Source of the DNA: Onthophagus taurus
Lineage: Eukaryota; Arthropoda; Insecta; Coleoptera; Scarabaeidae
DNA length: 64,000 nt
Assembly (NCBI RefSeq): GCF_036711975.1
Contig: NC_091970.1
Location: 5,897,501 to 5,961,500, forward strand
Reading direction: 5' to 3'
The notes beneath the pieces were generated by a model. It made no database searches. It had not been told where the DNA came from and saw nothing but the letters and a program-made list of their open reading frames with translations. Shown one piece after another: positions 11,326-24,079 of the stretch. The position numbers and the translations under genes were made by a program. The first letter of the stretch is position 1. Every line of letters starts with the position of its first letter.

Positions 11326-13815
11326 ACATTTGGATTTAGCCGTTTTTAGAGACGTGCGGCTAAAGCCAAGTGATTCTAGTTCTAGGTATAGTGTTAAGTT
11401 CTACATAGTAACAGTGCTAGTGTAAAACTAGAACTAACACTAGACCTAGAACTAGAAACATTCGGGTTTAGCCGTGCGTCTCATAGGACGGCTAAAGTCG
11501 AATGATTCAAGTGTTACAAGTTTACAGGTTAAAATTTAAGAACGCTCTTTTTTAACAAAAAAAATATCAAGCAACTTGGGAAAAATTCGAGAATCATCAC
11601 GTGGTTTAAATTTTTATAATCAATGTGAAATAACCCAAAAAACAGGTTAAAAATAAAACTTATTAACTTTAGTTATAAAACTTTTGTTATATGATAATAT
11701 TGATAACTAACTTCAGGTTTAAAATGTCATTGTTTTCATCCATGTTGCGAGTGTAAGTTTAAAATTTGAAAAATTATTAATAAAAAATTAATAAAATGTA
11801 CAATTCCTGACTCGCTAAAATAATTTATGTATAATTTATATAATTATAGATAATTTATATGTAGATTAAGCTGAATATGAAACTTTTTGAGTAAATAAAT
11901 TATTTTAGCGAGTCAGAAGTTGCACATTTTATTAATTTTTTATTAATAATTTTTCAAAATTTAAAATGTCAACCTCAATTTGACATATTTGTAATCTTCA
12001 TTAAAAATCCTTTAAAATGAGTACAAACACGACATATTTATCTTCAATATTAATGAAGTTATAGTCAACTTCCGGTTAAGAATGTCAACGTCAATTTTGA
12101 CATATTTGTAAGATTTGTACTCGAGATATAAGCAATTTCCGGTTTGAAATGTGTTTGACATATTCTTAATTTTTATAATAAAATGTGTTAAAATTTGTCA
12201 CAAAAACGGAAATATAATAAAAAATCAAAAATTAAGGTTGGTATTATTGTTTAAAAATTAAATTGCTATCTTCATTGTTGCTAACTTCGGGTTTAATGTT
12301 TTTTTATTCAATTTTTTTTGTTTTTTGAGATAAGTGCGTCATCATTGGACTCATTTTAAAGGCTTTTTAATGAAGATGACAAATATGTCAGAATTGACGT
12401 TGACGTTGACTCAATTTAACATATTTGTAATCTTCATTAAATATCCTTTAAAATGAGTACAAACACGACATATTTATCTTCAATATTAATGAAGTTATAG
12501 TCAACTTCCGGTTAAGAATGTCAACGTCAATTTTGACATATTTGTAAGATTTGTACTCGAGATATAAGCAATTTCCGGTTTGAAATGTGTTTGACATATT
12601 CTTAATTTTTATAAAATGTGTTAAAATTTGTCACAAAAACGGAAATATAATAAAAAATCAAAAATTAAGGTTGGTATTATTGTTTAAAAATTAAATTGCT
12701 ATCTTCATTGTTGCTAACTTCGGGTTTAATGTTTTTATTATTCAAATTTTTTTGTTTTTTGAGATAAGTGCGTCATCTTTGGACTCATTTTAAAGGCTTT
12801 TTAATGAAGATGACAAATATGTCAGAATTGACGTTGACGTTGACTCAATTTGACATATTTGTAATCTTCATTAAAAATCCTTTAAAATGAGTACAAACAC
12901 GACATATTTATCTTCAATATTAATGAAGTTATAGTCAACTTCCGGTTAAGAATGTCAACGTCAATTTTGACATATTTGTAAGATTTGTACTCGAGATATA
13001 AGCAATTTCCAGTTTGAAATGTGTTTGACATATTCTTAATTTTTATAAAATGTGTTAAAATTTGTCACAAAAACGGAAATATAATAAAAAATCAAAAATT
13101 AAGGTTGGTATTATTGTTTAAAAGTTAAATTGCTATCTTCATTGTTGCTAACTTCGGGTTTAATGTTTTTTTATTCAAATTTTTTTGTATTTTGAGATAA
13201 GTGCGTCATCTTTGGACTCATTTTAAAGGCTTTTTAATGAAGATGACAAATATGTCAGAATTGACGTTGACGTTTCAAACCGGAAGTGATTCTATTTCCA
13301 TCAATATTAAAGGTAAATATGTCGAGTTTGGACTCATTTTAAAGGATTTTTTATGAAGTTGACAAATACGTCAAAATTAAAAGTTCGAACTGTTTGGTTT
13401 TTTTGGGATGAATGCGTCAAGTTTGGATCACTTTAAAGCTTATTTTATGAAGATTACGAATATAACAATAAAATTAAAGTTGACATTGGCAACTGAAAGC
13501 TTTTTTCACGACTAAACCCGAATGTTTCTTGTTTTCATTCTAGTTTGAGTTCAATAAACATATACAATATAGTAATATCTTATGCTAACTAGCGCTACTT
13601 ACCACTGTCACTAGAACTAACACTAGACCGAGAACTAGAAACATTCGGATTTAGTCCCACGTCTCTCAAGACGGCTAAATCCGCGTGATTCTAGTTCTAG
13701 GTCTTATGTTAGTTCCAAGGATAGTGCTAGTGCAAAACTAGAACTAACACTAGACCTAGAACTTTCGGGTTAATCGGTTCTTAGACGATTAGTTTTATCC
13801 GTTAAAACAAATAGT
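11326..13815 (+). repeat. Left arm of a giant foldback-like inverted repeat
   Basis: This arm is the inverted counterpart of 19133-21690. Matching landmarks, in mirrored order, are: the 'gtgttacaagtttacagg' block (11500 versus 21420), a 100-bp stem with 'gactcgctaaaataattta' (11800-11940 versus 20990-21140), three ~434-bp units (11975-13275 versus 19676-20975), and the terminal 'gattagttttatccgttaaa' block (13780 versus 19140). It also contains many short hairpins built from 'ctagttctaggtctagtgtt' and 'gggtttagccg...cggctaaaccc'. No protein is encoded. Long, internally repetitive inverted termini are typical of foldback elements (FB/Galileo type), but no transposase was found. Confidence 0.8.
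11975..13275 (+). repeat. Three ~434-bp tandem units (left arm)
   Basis: Units start at about 11975, 12411 and 12845 (spacing 436 and 434) and are nearly identical. Each unit contains several copies of 'gacatatttgtaatcttcat' or 'aaatatgtc'-like motifs in both orientations, so each is itself partly palindromic. The same three units occur inverted at 19676-20975. Confidence 0.85.
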
Positions 13816-15857
13816 TCGAATAGAAACTTTCTAGTTCTAGGTCTAGTGTTAGTTCTAGTTTTAATTGTTATGCAGTGCTAAATTGTTGTATATTTTTTGC
13901 CGTCTTATGAGACGCACGGCTAAACCCGAATGTTTCTAGTTCTAGGTCTAATGTTAGTTCTAGTGACAGTGTAAAACTAGAACTAACACTATACTTAGAA
14001 CGAGAATCATTCGGGTTTAGTCGTCTTTAGAGACATGCGGCTAAACCCAAATGATTCTAGTTCTAGGTATAGTTTTAAGTTCTACATAGTAACAGTGCTA
14101 GTGTAAAACTAGAATTAACACTAGACCTAGAACTAGAAACATTCGATATGTCTTTAATAGTGGCTAAACCTGAATGTTTCTAATTCTAATTTTTTTGTAG
14201 TTCAATATAAATACACAACATTTTATTTCATTATATCCAAAGTCCGTGATATCAAGGTTTTACTGTATTTAATTTTTATGATTAAACTCTGTATATCATT
14301 AAGAATCGTCACATAATAACATATTGAGTATGACCTATTGAGCAAAAAGCTGTTTTAACTGACTCACCTTTTCATTTGTTGGTATCCGTTGTCTTTTATG
14401 AATCTCTCTTGCATAAGCGTCGACAACGTACTGAATGATATAACGAAATCAGTTCTTGAAAAATTATTAGGAAAAAAAAAATTCTTTTTCGACTGTCACT
14501 TTTAAACTAGTTTTGGCCACGCGAAGGTTACGCAATTTTCTTATTGGGTTCACTTTATTTCAAGGCTTTTGACCTTTATTTTCTTTTAACGCGATATTCA
14601 ATATCAATTGATGTAATACTTAAAGAGAAACTCTTTAATTTATCACCAAGCAAAATACTTGCACGGTGTTAAGTGTCAAAGGTTAATTTTATAAAAAAAA
14701 TATTAATCCGCGTGCTCATAGTTGCACCTGATGATGCGGTATCTATTATCTATTTAGAAATTATGCAAAATTTATCGGGGACAATTACGCAAAACAACTT
14801 TGTATAATTGATGTCGCATTTACTGTTTTATTTGTGAATTGTTGCATGTTCCATCATCATCATCTTTTTTATTGCGCAACGAAATGGAATATTCACGCAA
14901 CAAAAAGAGAGAAAGCCGAGAATTGTACCTATAAACACACATATTTCGCACGATATCGCTAATAAAACTGAGTGATTCACTCAAATGAAAATTTAATGGA
15001 AACGATCTTGTTTAGAAATTTTAAATTACAAAAATACCGTCGTAATTAGTTTATTTCTATCGTTGTAATCAACTTTTATATCAAGGACTTTCATTGCTAC
15101 TTACTTAGTACATTGATTTTTTAATATAATTATCTATGGAAAAGACTTCAAGTTTAAGGAACTCTCAAAGAAAATACAAGGTTGAACGAATTAAATCTCT
15201 ACACATACACACACTCGTTTCAAACGGTGTAATTTGTTGTAATCGCATGAAATTGATGTGTGAGAAAAACAACTCATAATGCGATATTAAATATCTTTAC
15301 AAAATTATTAATACTTTAGTGTTCTTTCGTATTGAAAGCTCTGGTATGTAACCATTTAGACTATTTTAGGGATATGTTCTAAACTTCTCCAAAACCTCAA
15401 TTTATAGTTGGCTTTTTCCTAAAACTTCAATTTTGATCTGACACTTTAATATTGGCTCAAAAAATTTCATCGAAACCTAACAAAATTGAGGAAAGAATCA
15501 AAATCAGAAATTATAACTGAAACGTTTAGTATCAAAAAAACTTCATTAAAGTTAAACATAATACATCAAACTTTTCCAAAACCTTAATGTTTATTGGAAA
15601 TTTCCAAAACTTGAAGTAAATATTAATTTTGATTTTAATGTTTTAAATTATATTTCAAAAAAACTTTATTGAAAATTCTGCAAATCCATACTTTTGAATC
15701 CAACAAAAGAACTTTAATGATTGAAATTCACTCCAATTCCTAAAACTTGAATTTTAATGTCGAAAGATATCAAAAGAATGATTTAAAGAATCAAAATAAG
15801 TTCGAATTGAAGTGTTTTTGAAGAAGGTTGCAACATGGCATCCGAAACGTCAAATAC
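13816..15857. other. Spacer between foldback arms, left part
   Basis: 13816-14175 holds more 'ctagttctaggtctagtg' hairpin units. From 14175 to 15857 the sequence looks single-copy and AT-rich, with no long frame apart from the short exon candidate at 14368-14430. No transposase-like frame was found. Confidence 0.5.
14368..14430 (-). other. Candidate short exon (possibly 5' noncoding exon of the fucosyltransferase)
   Basis: On the minus strand a 63-nt stretch lies between an acceptor-like 'ttatatcattcag' and a strong donor 'gtgagtc'. It is open over 21 codons (YVVDAYAREIHKRQRIPTNE...). Joined to the fucosyltransferase exon at about 10404 it would be untranslated, because the required frame has a stop. 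Only splice-site quality and the open frame support it. Confidence 0.22.
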
Positions 15858-17985
15858 AACTTTCTAGGTCTAGTGTTAGTTCTAGTTTTAATTGTTATGC
15901 ACCGCTAGATTGTTGTGTTTTTACTGAACTAAAACTAGAAACATTTGGGTTTAGTCGTGAAAAAAACTTTCAGTGGCCAATCTCAACTTTAATTTTATTA
16001 TTATATTCGTAATCTTCATAAAATAAGCTTTAAAGTGAGTCCAAACTTGACGCATTTATCTCAAAAAACCAAAAAGTTCGAACTTTCAACTTTTAATTTT
16101 GACATTTGTCAACTTCATAAAAAAATCTTTTAAAATGAGTCGACATATTTACCTTTAATATTAATGGAAATATAATCACTTCCGGTTTGAAACGTCAACG
16201 TCAATTTTGACATATTTGTCATCTTATCTCAAAAAACAAAAAAGTTAGAATAAAAAACATTAAACCCGAAGTTAGCAACAATAAAGATAGCAATTTAATT
16301 TTTAAATATTAATACCAACCTTAATTTTTGATTTTTTTTATTATATTTCCGTTTTTGTGACAAATTTTAACACATTTTATAAAAATTAAGTATATGTCAA
16401 AATGACATTGACATTTCAAACCGGAAGTTGCTTATATCTCGAGTAATATTGAAATTAATCGTATCATGTTTGTACTCATTTTAAAGGATTTTTAATGAAG
16501 ATTACAAATATGTCAAAATTGAGGTTGACATTTTAAACCTGAAGTTAGTTATCAATGTTATCATATAATAAAAGTTTTATAACTGAAGTTATGCCGTCTT
16601 TAAAGACGTGCGGCTAAATCCAAATGATTCTAGTTCTAGATATAGTGTTAGTTCTACATAGTAACAGTGCTAGTGTAAAACTAGAACTAACACTAGAGCC
16701 CGTAGCACTTTAGCCGGAAACTTTCTAGTTCTAGGTCTAGTGTTAGTTCTAGTTTTAATTGCTATGCAGTGCTAGATTGTTGTATATTTTTTGAACTAAA
16801 AGTAGAACTAACATTAGACCAAAAACTAGAATCATTCGGCTTTAGCCGTCTTATGAGACGCACGGCTAAACCCGAATGTTTGTAGTTCTAGGTCTAATGT
16901 TAGTTCTAGTGACAGTGTAAAACTAGAACTAACACGTGCGGCTAAACCCAAATGATTCTAGTTTTAATTGTTATGCAGCGCTAGATTGTTGTATATTTTT
17001 ATTGAACTAAAAGTAGAACTAACACTAGACCAAGAACTAGAATCATTCGGGTTTAGCCGTCTTTAGAGACGTGCGGCTAAACCCAAATGATTCTAGTTCT
17101 AGATATAGTGTTAGTTTTAAAGGCAGTGGTAGGTAGCGCTAGTTAGCATAAGATATTACTATGTTGTCTATTTTTATTGAACTAAAACTAGAAACATTTG
17201 GGTTTAGTCGTGAAAAAAATTTTCAGTTGCCAATGTCAACTTTAATTTTATTATTATATTCGTAATCTTCATAAAATAAGCTTTAAATTGAGTCCAAAGA
17301 TGATGCACTTATCTCAAAAAACAAAAAAGTTAGAATAAAAAACATTAAACCCGAAGTTAGCAACAATAAAGATAGCAATTTAATTTTTAAATATTAATAC
17401 CAACCTTAATTTTTGATTTTTTTATTATATTTCCGTTTTTGTGACAAATTTTAACACATTTTATAAAAATTAAGTATATGTCAAAATGACATTGACATTT
17501 CAAACCGGAAGTTGCTTATATCTCGAGTAATATTGAAATTAATCGTATCATGTTTGTACTCATTTTAAAGGATTTTTAATGAAGATTACAAATATGTCAA
17601 AATTGAGGTTGACATTTTAAACCTGAAGTTAGTTATCATATAATAAAAGTTTTATAACTGAAGTTATGCCGTCTTTAAAGACGTGTGGCTAAATCCAAAT
17701 GATTCTAGTTCTAGGTCTAGTGTTAGTTCTAGTTTTAATTGTTATGCAGCGCTAGATTGTTGTATATTTTTATTGAACTAAAAGTAGAACTAACACTAGA
17801 CCAAGAACTAGAATCATTCGGGTTTAGCCGTCTTTAGAGACGTGCGGCTAAACCCGAATGTTTCTAGTTCTAGGTCTAATGTTAGTTCTAGTGACAGTGC
17901 AAGTGTAAAACTAGTACTAACACTATACCCAGAACGAGAATCATTCGGGTTTAGCCGTCTTTAGAGACGTGCGGCTCTAATAAAA
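15858..17985. repeat. Inner cluster of the same hairpin/tandem repeat family
   Basis: Contains two long direct copies of arm-derived sequence, about 15970-16640 and 17222-17690, roughly 1.1-1.25 kb apart and nearly identical over 'cattaaacccgaagttagca' and following bases. These are separated by arrays of 'tagttctaggtctagtgtta' hairpins such as 'gggtttagccgtctttagag...' (17049-17085). The organisation suggests repeated insertion or unequal exchange of the same element inside the spacer. Confidence 0.75.
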
Positions 17986-19132
17986 CCATTAAAAAAATAT
18001 ATATTGTGGAATAATTTAATTAATTATCGATTAAAAACCTTGAAAGAGACTTTATAACTCGAATAAAAATTGAAGAAGGTTCTTGGTAAAATGTGTACAT
18101 TGTATACAAATAGAACTTGTTAATTTAGCCTCAATGTCATTTCAAGAAAAAGAAATTGTTTAACTTGCACTTTTTGCATTTGCATGTTAAGTTAAACAAA
18201 TACTTTAATGTTTTTTTCTATTTTGAAATAAATAAATGTCAATGTTTATGCAATATTTAAATAACAATTGAGAGTTAAAAAATTACTTACAATTTCTTTT
18301 TAAAATGTTGAGTTATAATAGAATTTAATGACTCATAAAAAAAGAGTTGACTCCATTGGTCCACAAAAACGAATCCGAAATTAAACCGAAACGAATCGTC
18401 TTCAACCTCTTCAATTTCTCAATCCGTTCACTTAAATCATCCACACACAATGCAAACGTTGTTGATTACGTTCGTATAACTGCCCGGTTTTGCTTCACGC
18501 TCGTCGTCCTGGTTGTTTTGCTCGATGGATTTCTCAGTACTTATATGGAAGGGGGCCCCCCTCAAATTTCCACGTACAGGTGCTAAACGACCAATTCATA
18601 CGAACAAATCATCAAAGCAACAAAGATTATTTTTTAAATTAATATATCAATTTAAAAACTTATTATATAAATGTAGATATTATTGTGAATATGTTTCAAA
18701 AAAATTTTTAATTAACGCCGATTTTAAAACGATCAACGTGTCGCAATTATGAACGCAATTAGTTTTGCACGAAACACTTAAGTTAATTGTCCGTTTCGCG
18801 TTAATTGTTCGTTTGTAAGATAGAGAAAAGAAAGAGGTCTTTAAATTTTATTGGTAGTATTTCTTTTAATATATTAAAGTATGTTTTTATATCTTTATAA
18901 AAAATCTTTTACATGAATCTGACCACGACGAATTTATCTCAACAAACAATGTAGATACAACAAAATGATAAAACATTTTAAGTTGGTTACATGAAGTTAG
19001 AAAGATAAGATCTAAAATTAAAAAAAAATTAATATTTAGATTAATTGGACCGCGTTATACATCACTTGACTAAGCGACATTTTATCGTTTTTAGAGATTT
19101 TCTTGCTGTCTGGTAGGTAAAAATGTAAAATA
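17986..19132. other. Spacer between foldback arms, right part
   Basis: Apparently single-copy. Around 18350-18600 GC content rises. The minus strand has 'ccatataagtac' followed by an open stretch with AG|GT-like junctions, which could be a promoter and 5' noncoding exon for a minus-strand gene such as the fucosyltransferase. Small + strand frames here (18347-18586, 18513-18752) have no recognisable domain. Confidence 0.35.
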
Positions 19133-21690
19133 CTATTTGTTTTAACGGATAAAACTAATCGTCTAAGAATCGATTAACCCGAAAGTTCTAGGTCTAGTGT
19201 TAGTTCTAGTTTTACACTTGCACTGTTACTATGTAGAACTAACACTATACCTAGAACTAGAATCATTTGTGTTTAGCCGCACGTCTCTCAAGACGGCTAA
19301 ATCCGAATGATTCTAGTTCTAGGTCTAATGTTAGATCTAGTGACAGTGGTGAGTAGCGGTAGTTAGCATAAGATATTACTTGTATATGTTTATTGAACTA
19401 AAACTAGAATGAAAACAAGAAACATTCGCGTTTAGTCGTGAAAAAAACTTTCAGTTGCCAATGTCAACTATAATTTTATTGTTATATTCGTAATCGTCAT
19501 AAAATAAGCTTTAAAGTGATCCAAACTTGACGCATTCATCCCAAAAAAACCAAACAGTTCGAACTTTTAATTTTGACGTATTTGTCAACTTCATAAAAAA
19601 TCCTTTAAAATGAGTCCAAACTCGACATATTTACCTTTAAAATTGATGGAAATAGAATCACTTCCGGTTTGAAACGTCAACGTCAATTCTGACATATTTG
19701 TCATCTTCATTAAAAAGCCTTTAAAATGAGTCCAAAGATGACGCACTTATCTCAAAAAACAAAAAAAAATTGAATAAAAAAACATTAAACCCGAAGTTAG
19801 CAACAATGAAGATAGCAATTTAATTTTTAAACAATAATACCAACCTTAATTTTTGATTTTTTATTATATTTCCGTTTTTGTGACAAATTTTAACACATTT
19901 TATAAAAATTAAGAATATGTCAAACACATTTCAAACCGGAAATTGCTTATATCTCGAGGACAAATCTTACAAATATGTCAAAATTGACGTTGACATTCTT
20001 AACCGGAAGTTGACTATAACTTCATTAATATTGAAGATAAATATGTCGTGTTTGTACTCATTTTAAAGGATTTTTAATGAAGATTACAAATATGTCAAGT
20101 TGAGTCAACGTCAACATCAATTCTGACATATTTGTCATCTTCATTAAAAAGCCTTTAAAATGAGTCCAAAGATGACGCACTTATCTCAAAAAACAAAAAA
20201 ATTTGAATAAAAAAACATTAAACCCGAAGTTAGCAACAATGAAGATAGCAATTTAATTTTTAAACAATAATACCAACCTTAATTTTTGATTTTTTATTAT
20301 ATTTCCGTTTTTGTGACAAATTTTAACACATTTTATAAAAATTAAGAATATTCAAACACATTTCAAACCGGAAATTGCTTATATCTCGAGTACAAATCTT
20401 ACAAATATGTCAAAATTGACGTTGACATTCTTAACCGGAAGTTGACTATAACTTCATTAATATTGAAGATAAATATGTCGTGTTTGTACTCATTTTAAAG
20501 GATTTTTAATGAAGATTACAAATATGTCAAGTTGAGTCAACGTCAACATCAATTCTGACATATTTGTCATCTTCATTAAAAAGCCTTTAAAATGAGTCCA
20601 AAGATGACGCACTTATCTCAAAAAACAAAAACATTTGAATAAAAAAACATTAAACCCGAAGTTAGCAACAATGAAGATAGCAATTTAATTTTTAAACAAT
20701 AATACCAACCCTAATTTTTGATTTTTTATTATATTTCCGTTTTTGTGACAAATTTTAACACTTTATAAAAATTAAGAATATGTCAAACACATTTCAAACC
20801 GGAAATTGCTTATATCTCGAGTACAAATCTTACAAATATGTCAAAATTGACGTTGACATTCTTAACCGGAAGTTGACTATAACTTCATTAATATTGAAGA
20901 TAAATATGTCGTGTTTGTACTCATTTTAAAGGATTTTTAATGAAGATTACAAATATGTCAAATTGAGGTTGACATTTTAAATTTTGAAAAATTATTAATA
21001 AAAAATTAATAAAATGTGCAACTTCTGACTCGCTAAAATAATTTATTTACTCAAAAAGTTTCATATTCAGCTTAATCTACATATAAATTATCTATAATTA
21101 TATAAATTATACATAAATTATTTTAGCGAGTCAGGAATTGTACATTTTATTAATTTTTTATTAATAATTTTTCAAATTTTAAACTTACACTCGCAACATG
21201 GATGAAAACAATGACATTTTAAACCTGAAGTTAGTTATCAATATTATCATATAACAAAAGTTTTATAACTAAAGTTAATAAGTTTTATTTTTAACCTGTT
21301 TTTTGGGTTATTTCACATTGATTACAAAAATTTAAACCACGTGATGATTGAACTTTTCCCAAATTGTTTGATATTTTTTTTGTTAAAAAAGAGCGTTCTT
21401 AAATTTTAACCTGTAAACTTGTAACACTTGAATCATTCGACTTTAGCCGTCCTATTCCAGAATGTTTCTATTTCTAGGTCTAATGTTAGTTCTAGTGACA
21501 GTGCAAGTGTAAAACTAGAACTAACACTATCCCTAGAACGAGAATCATTCGGGTTTAGCCGTCTTTAGAGACGTGCGGCTAAACCCAAATGATTCTAGTT
21601 CTAGGTATAGTGTTAGTTCTACATAGTAACAGTGCAAGTGTAAAACTAGAACTAACACTAGACCTAGAACTAGAAACATTTGGGTTTAGA
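19133..21690 (-). repeat. Right arm of the giant foldback-like inverted repeat
   Basis: Mirror image of 11326-13815, as detailed there. It ends with hairpin units and 'gaaacatttgggttta' at about 21687, comparable to the 'aaacatttggatttagccg' that opens the left arm. Arms differ by few substitutions and small indels where compared by eye, so the structure is young or is kept homogeneous by gene conversion. Confidence 0.8.
19676..20975 (-). repeat. Three ~434-bp tandem units (right arm)
   Basis: Inverted counterparts of the units at 11975-13275. Unit boundaries fall at about 19676, 20105 and 20540. Each carries 'ccgaagttagcaacaatgaa' once. Keeping three units on each side suggests that the arms were copied after the tandem array formed. 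Confidence 0.85.
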
Positions 21691-23590
21691 TGAAATAAAC
21701 TTTCTTACTACACTAGCTGTGCAATCAAGTTTCCTATCGATTGAGATAAGAAACAGCTTTAGTTGAAGAAAAAGTCATGCTTTACGAAAATATCTGCAAA
21801 TAAATTAGGTGAAAAAGCAAAGTGCATTTTATTTCCGTCGTATTATACCAAGAAATTATTTGCAATATTTTTTATCAAACGTTTCAAAAAATGTACATTT
21901 ATCATGTTCCAATTCCTTTAAAACTATGCAGAAAGAATAATCGTATACCTCAAGATTAGATATACATTTCTTTCATTCCACATTAACTTTAGTTTTTTGC
22001 AACTAACTAAAATTAGGATATTATTACTGATTTCATCACACACATCATCTTCAGGTTCTTCGATTTAAACAACAACCTTAATTAAAAATCTAACGATTAA
22101 TTCGGTGATTTATCGATTAAAATTCAAGGTTAGTCGAAGATAAATTGGGTTACATTAACACCTAATTAAATTCAATGAGTCAATCTGCCGCAATTGATGA
22201 TCCAAGCGGTTGATAATATCCCCCGCGTTGGATTTAACAATTTCGAAGGTGTTCGAAGCGGAAAATTAAACCGCTACGGGATAATTTGCCTATTTTTCAC
22301 CGGATCGCTTTCGCTTTCCTGCTTTGGGTGATGTAATCTGATTATTCACGCTACAAACGAAGCTTTATAAAAAGTACAACAAAAAGAATTTTAAACAATA
22401 CGAATGAATGGTAAATAATGGTTGCGAATTTTCTATTGTTGGGGGAATTAATTGAAAGTTAAAATTTTTTTAAAATTTTGCTGCGACGCCACTGGGTTTA
22501 ACAACAACGCGTTGCTAACGAGACGTATTCCCATCTCATTCTTTCTTCTTGTTGAGTTTTTAAGTTGGTTCTTCGGACCGATGGAGGCTCGACCCGGCCA
22601 TTTATCTCTTTTTCGATCTGAATAGACCTGGACGTTCCTGAACGCTCGACCTGCCAAACGGCCGTGTAAACAAACAATTACCGCCGCGGGTTCTTAATTT
22701 TCTTAGCCGCCGCGGCTCTACCATCATCTTCTACCGTTCCACTTTAACACCGCCCATTTTCGTCCCTTACCAGGTGCAACGAACCACTTTTCTTTATACC
22801 ATCTAACAATTTTTATACTTACTTTTATTAAACTTTTTATTTTTTCTGCCATTACATAAAAAATTTAATAACATTATTTGTAACACGCACAAACACTATT
22901 TTTTAAAGTGATTTTTCTCGTAAACAAAGTATGCTTAGAATTAAAAGATAAGATTTTTTTTTAAATCTTGGTATTAAAGAATGATGTCAAAAGATATCAA
23001 TCAAAAATGACTGAATGGAGGATGAAATAAAAATCTTGTTTTTAATAATGAGTAAATAATCGATTTTTAAAAAGCTGAAATGAGACATCTTAAATTTTAA
23101 TTAATATTGACGTATGTTTTGTTAACTTAATAAATGGTAACTTTAATGTTGAAATATTTTTAATCTTTATAAAAAATCCTTTAAAATGATACCAAACATG
23201 ATGAATTTGTCACCCTCAAATCCCTCTTCTTCAGACAGGAACTCGTAGTTCTTATCAAGGTATCTCTCCAAATAGGCTTCGGCCATCTTTGCCAAGAAGT
23301 CATCTTGTCAGACTGTCTCATAAGCTTTTTCAGCATCTAATTGCTTCTGTAGTTCTAATCTTTTGAAAGTACACTTTTTGCTTGGTGCAACGTTTATTTC
23401 TGGTGTTTTTGTGGAATTAGTTTGTCCATACAATTTTGCCTTCATGGTTTTGTTGCCGGTGTGATTAAGCGCAGTGTTCCTATAAAAAGTCTGAAATAGC
23501 ACTGGCTAAATACACTATTGCACTGCTTGATTGTACTAGCTAATCTGTCATTTCAAAATCATGGGTTGGGTTTCTCCTAGTCTTGATACT
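21691..23590. other. Gene-free region with a GC-rich patch
   Basis: No credible coding exon. 22550-22750 is unusually GC-rich for this window ('gccgccgcggg', 'gccgccgcgg') and has many CpGs. It could be a promoter or enhancer, but no linked exon is visible. The minus-strand frame at 22448-22657 has no recognisable domain. Confidence 0.35.
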
Positions 23591-23594
23591 CGAG

Positions 23595-23878
23595 CGGCCG
23601 ACGTCTTCGAAGTCGGCCGAGGTTACTTCTTATGTCTGATGTAAGCAAGATAAGCTCAACTCCCACGCAATACACCATGTATTAGGATTTACAAAGCTTT
23701 GTTATTCTGGAAATCTAGTCAACATTATCTAGTCAAGTGTTATGAACAACAAGACCACGAGAAACCAAAACTTTGTGAATCCTAATGTATAGAGTAGTAT
23801 TGCATGTGAATTGAGCCGCCTATTTCGCCTGATTCGGACACAAAAAGTAACCTCGGCCGACTTCGAAGACGTCGGCCG
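23595..23878. mobile_element. MITE with self-complementary GC-rich ends
   Basis: About 34-bp inverted termini, 23595-23628 (cggccgacgtcttcgaagtc...) and 23845-23878. Each is itself nearly palindromic around 'cttcgaag'. The internal sequence has an inverted pair of 'aatcctaatacat'-like blocks, and the sequence right of the element (23890-24070) repeats parts of it directly ('gaccac..ccaaaactt', 'ggttacttcttac'). No coding capacity. Confidence 0.6.
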
Positions 23879-24079
23879 CCACAAGCATCACAATCATCAA
23901 GACCACAACAATACCAAAACTTGGTGAATCCTAATACATAGGATCCAAGTATCTAAGTTCTGGATTTGAGACTTTGGGGTTGTCGTAATATTTGTAAGTA
24001 AATCAGGTTTCTCCTGGTTTTGATACTTGGAGCGGCCTAGGTTACTTCTTACATCCGTTGCAAACTTGACTTGGACTGG

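Noticed and set aside
18347-18752. Two overlapping 79-codon frames in the foldback spacer
   Set aside because: Composition and lack of domains argue against coding; no splice partners.
22448-22657. Minus-strand 69-codon frame in the GC-rich patch
   Set aside because: No homology recognised and no nearby exon in phase; likely an effect of local GC content.
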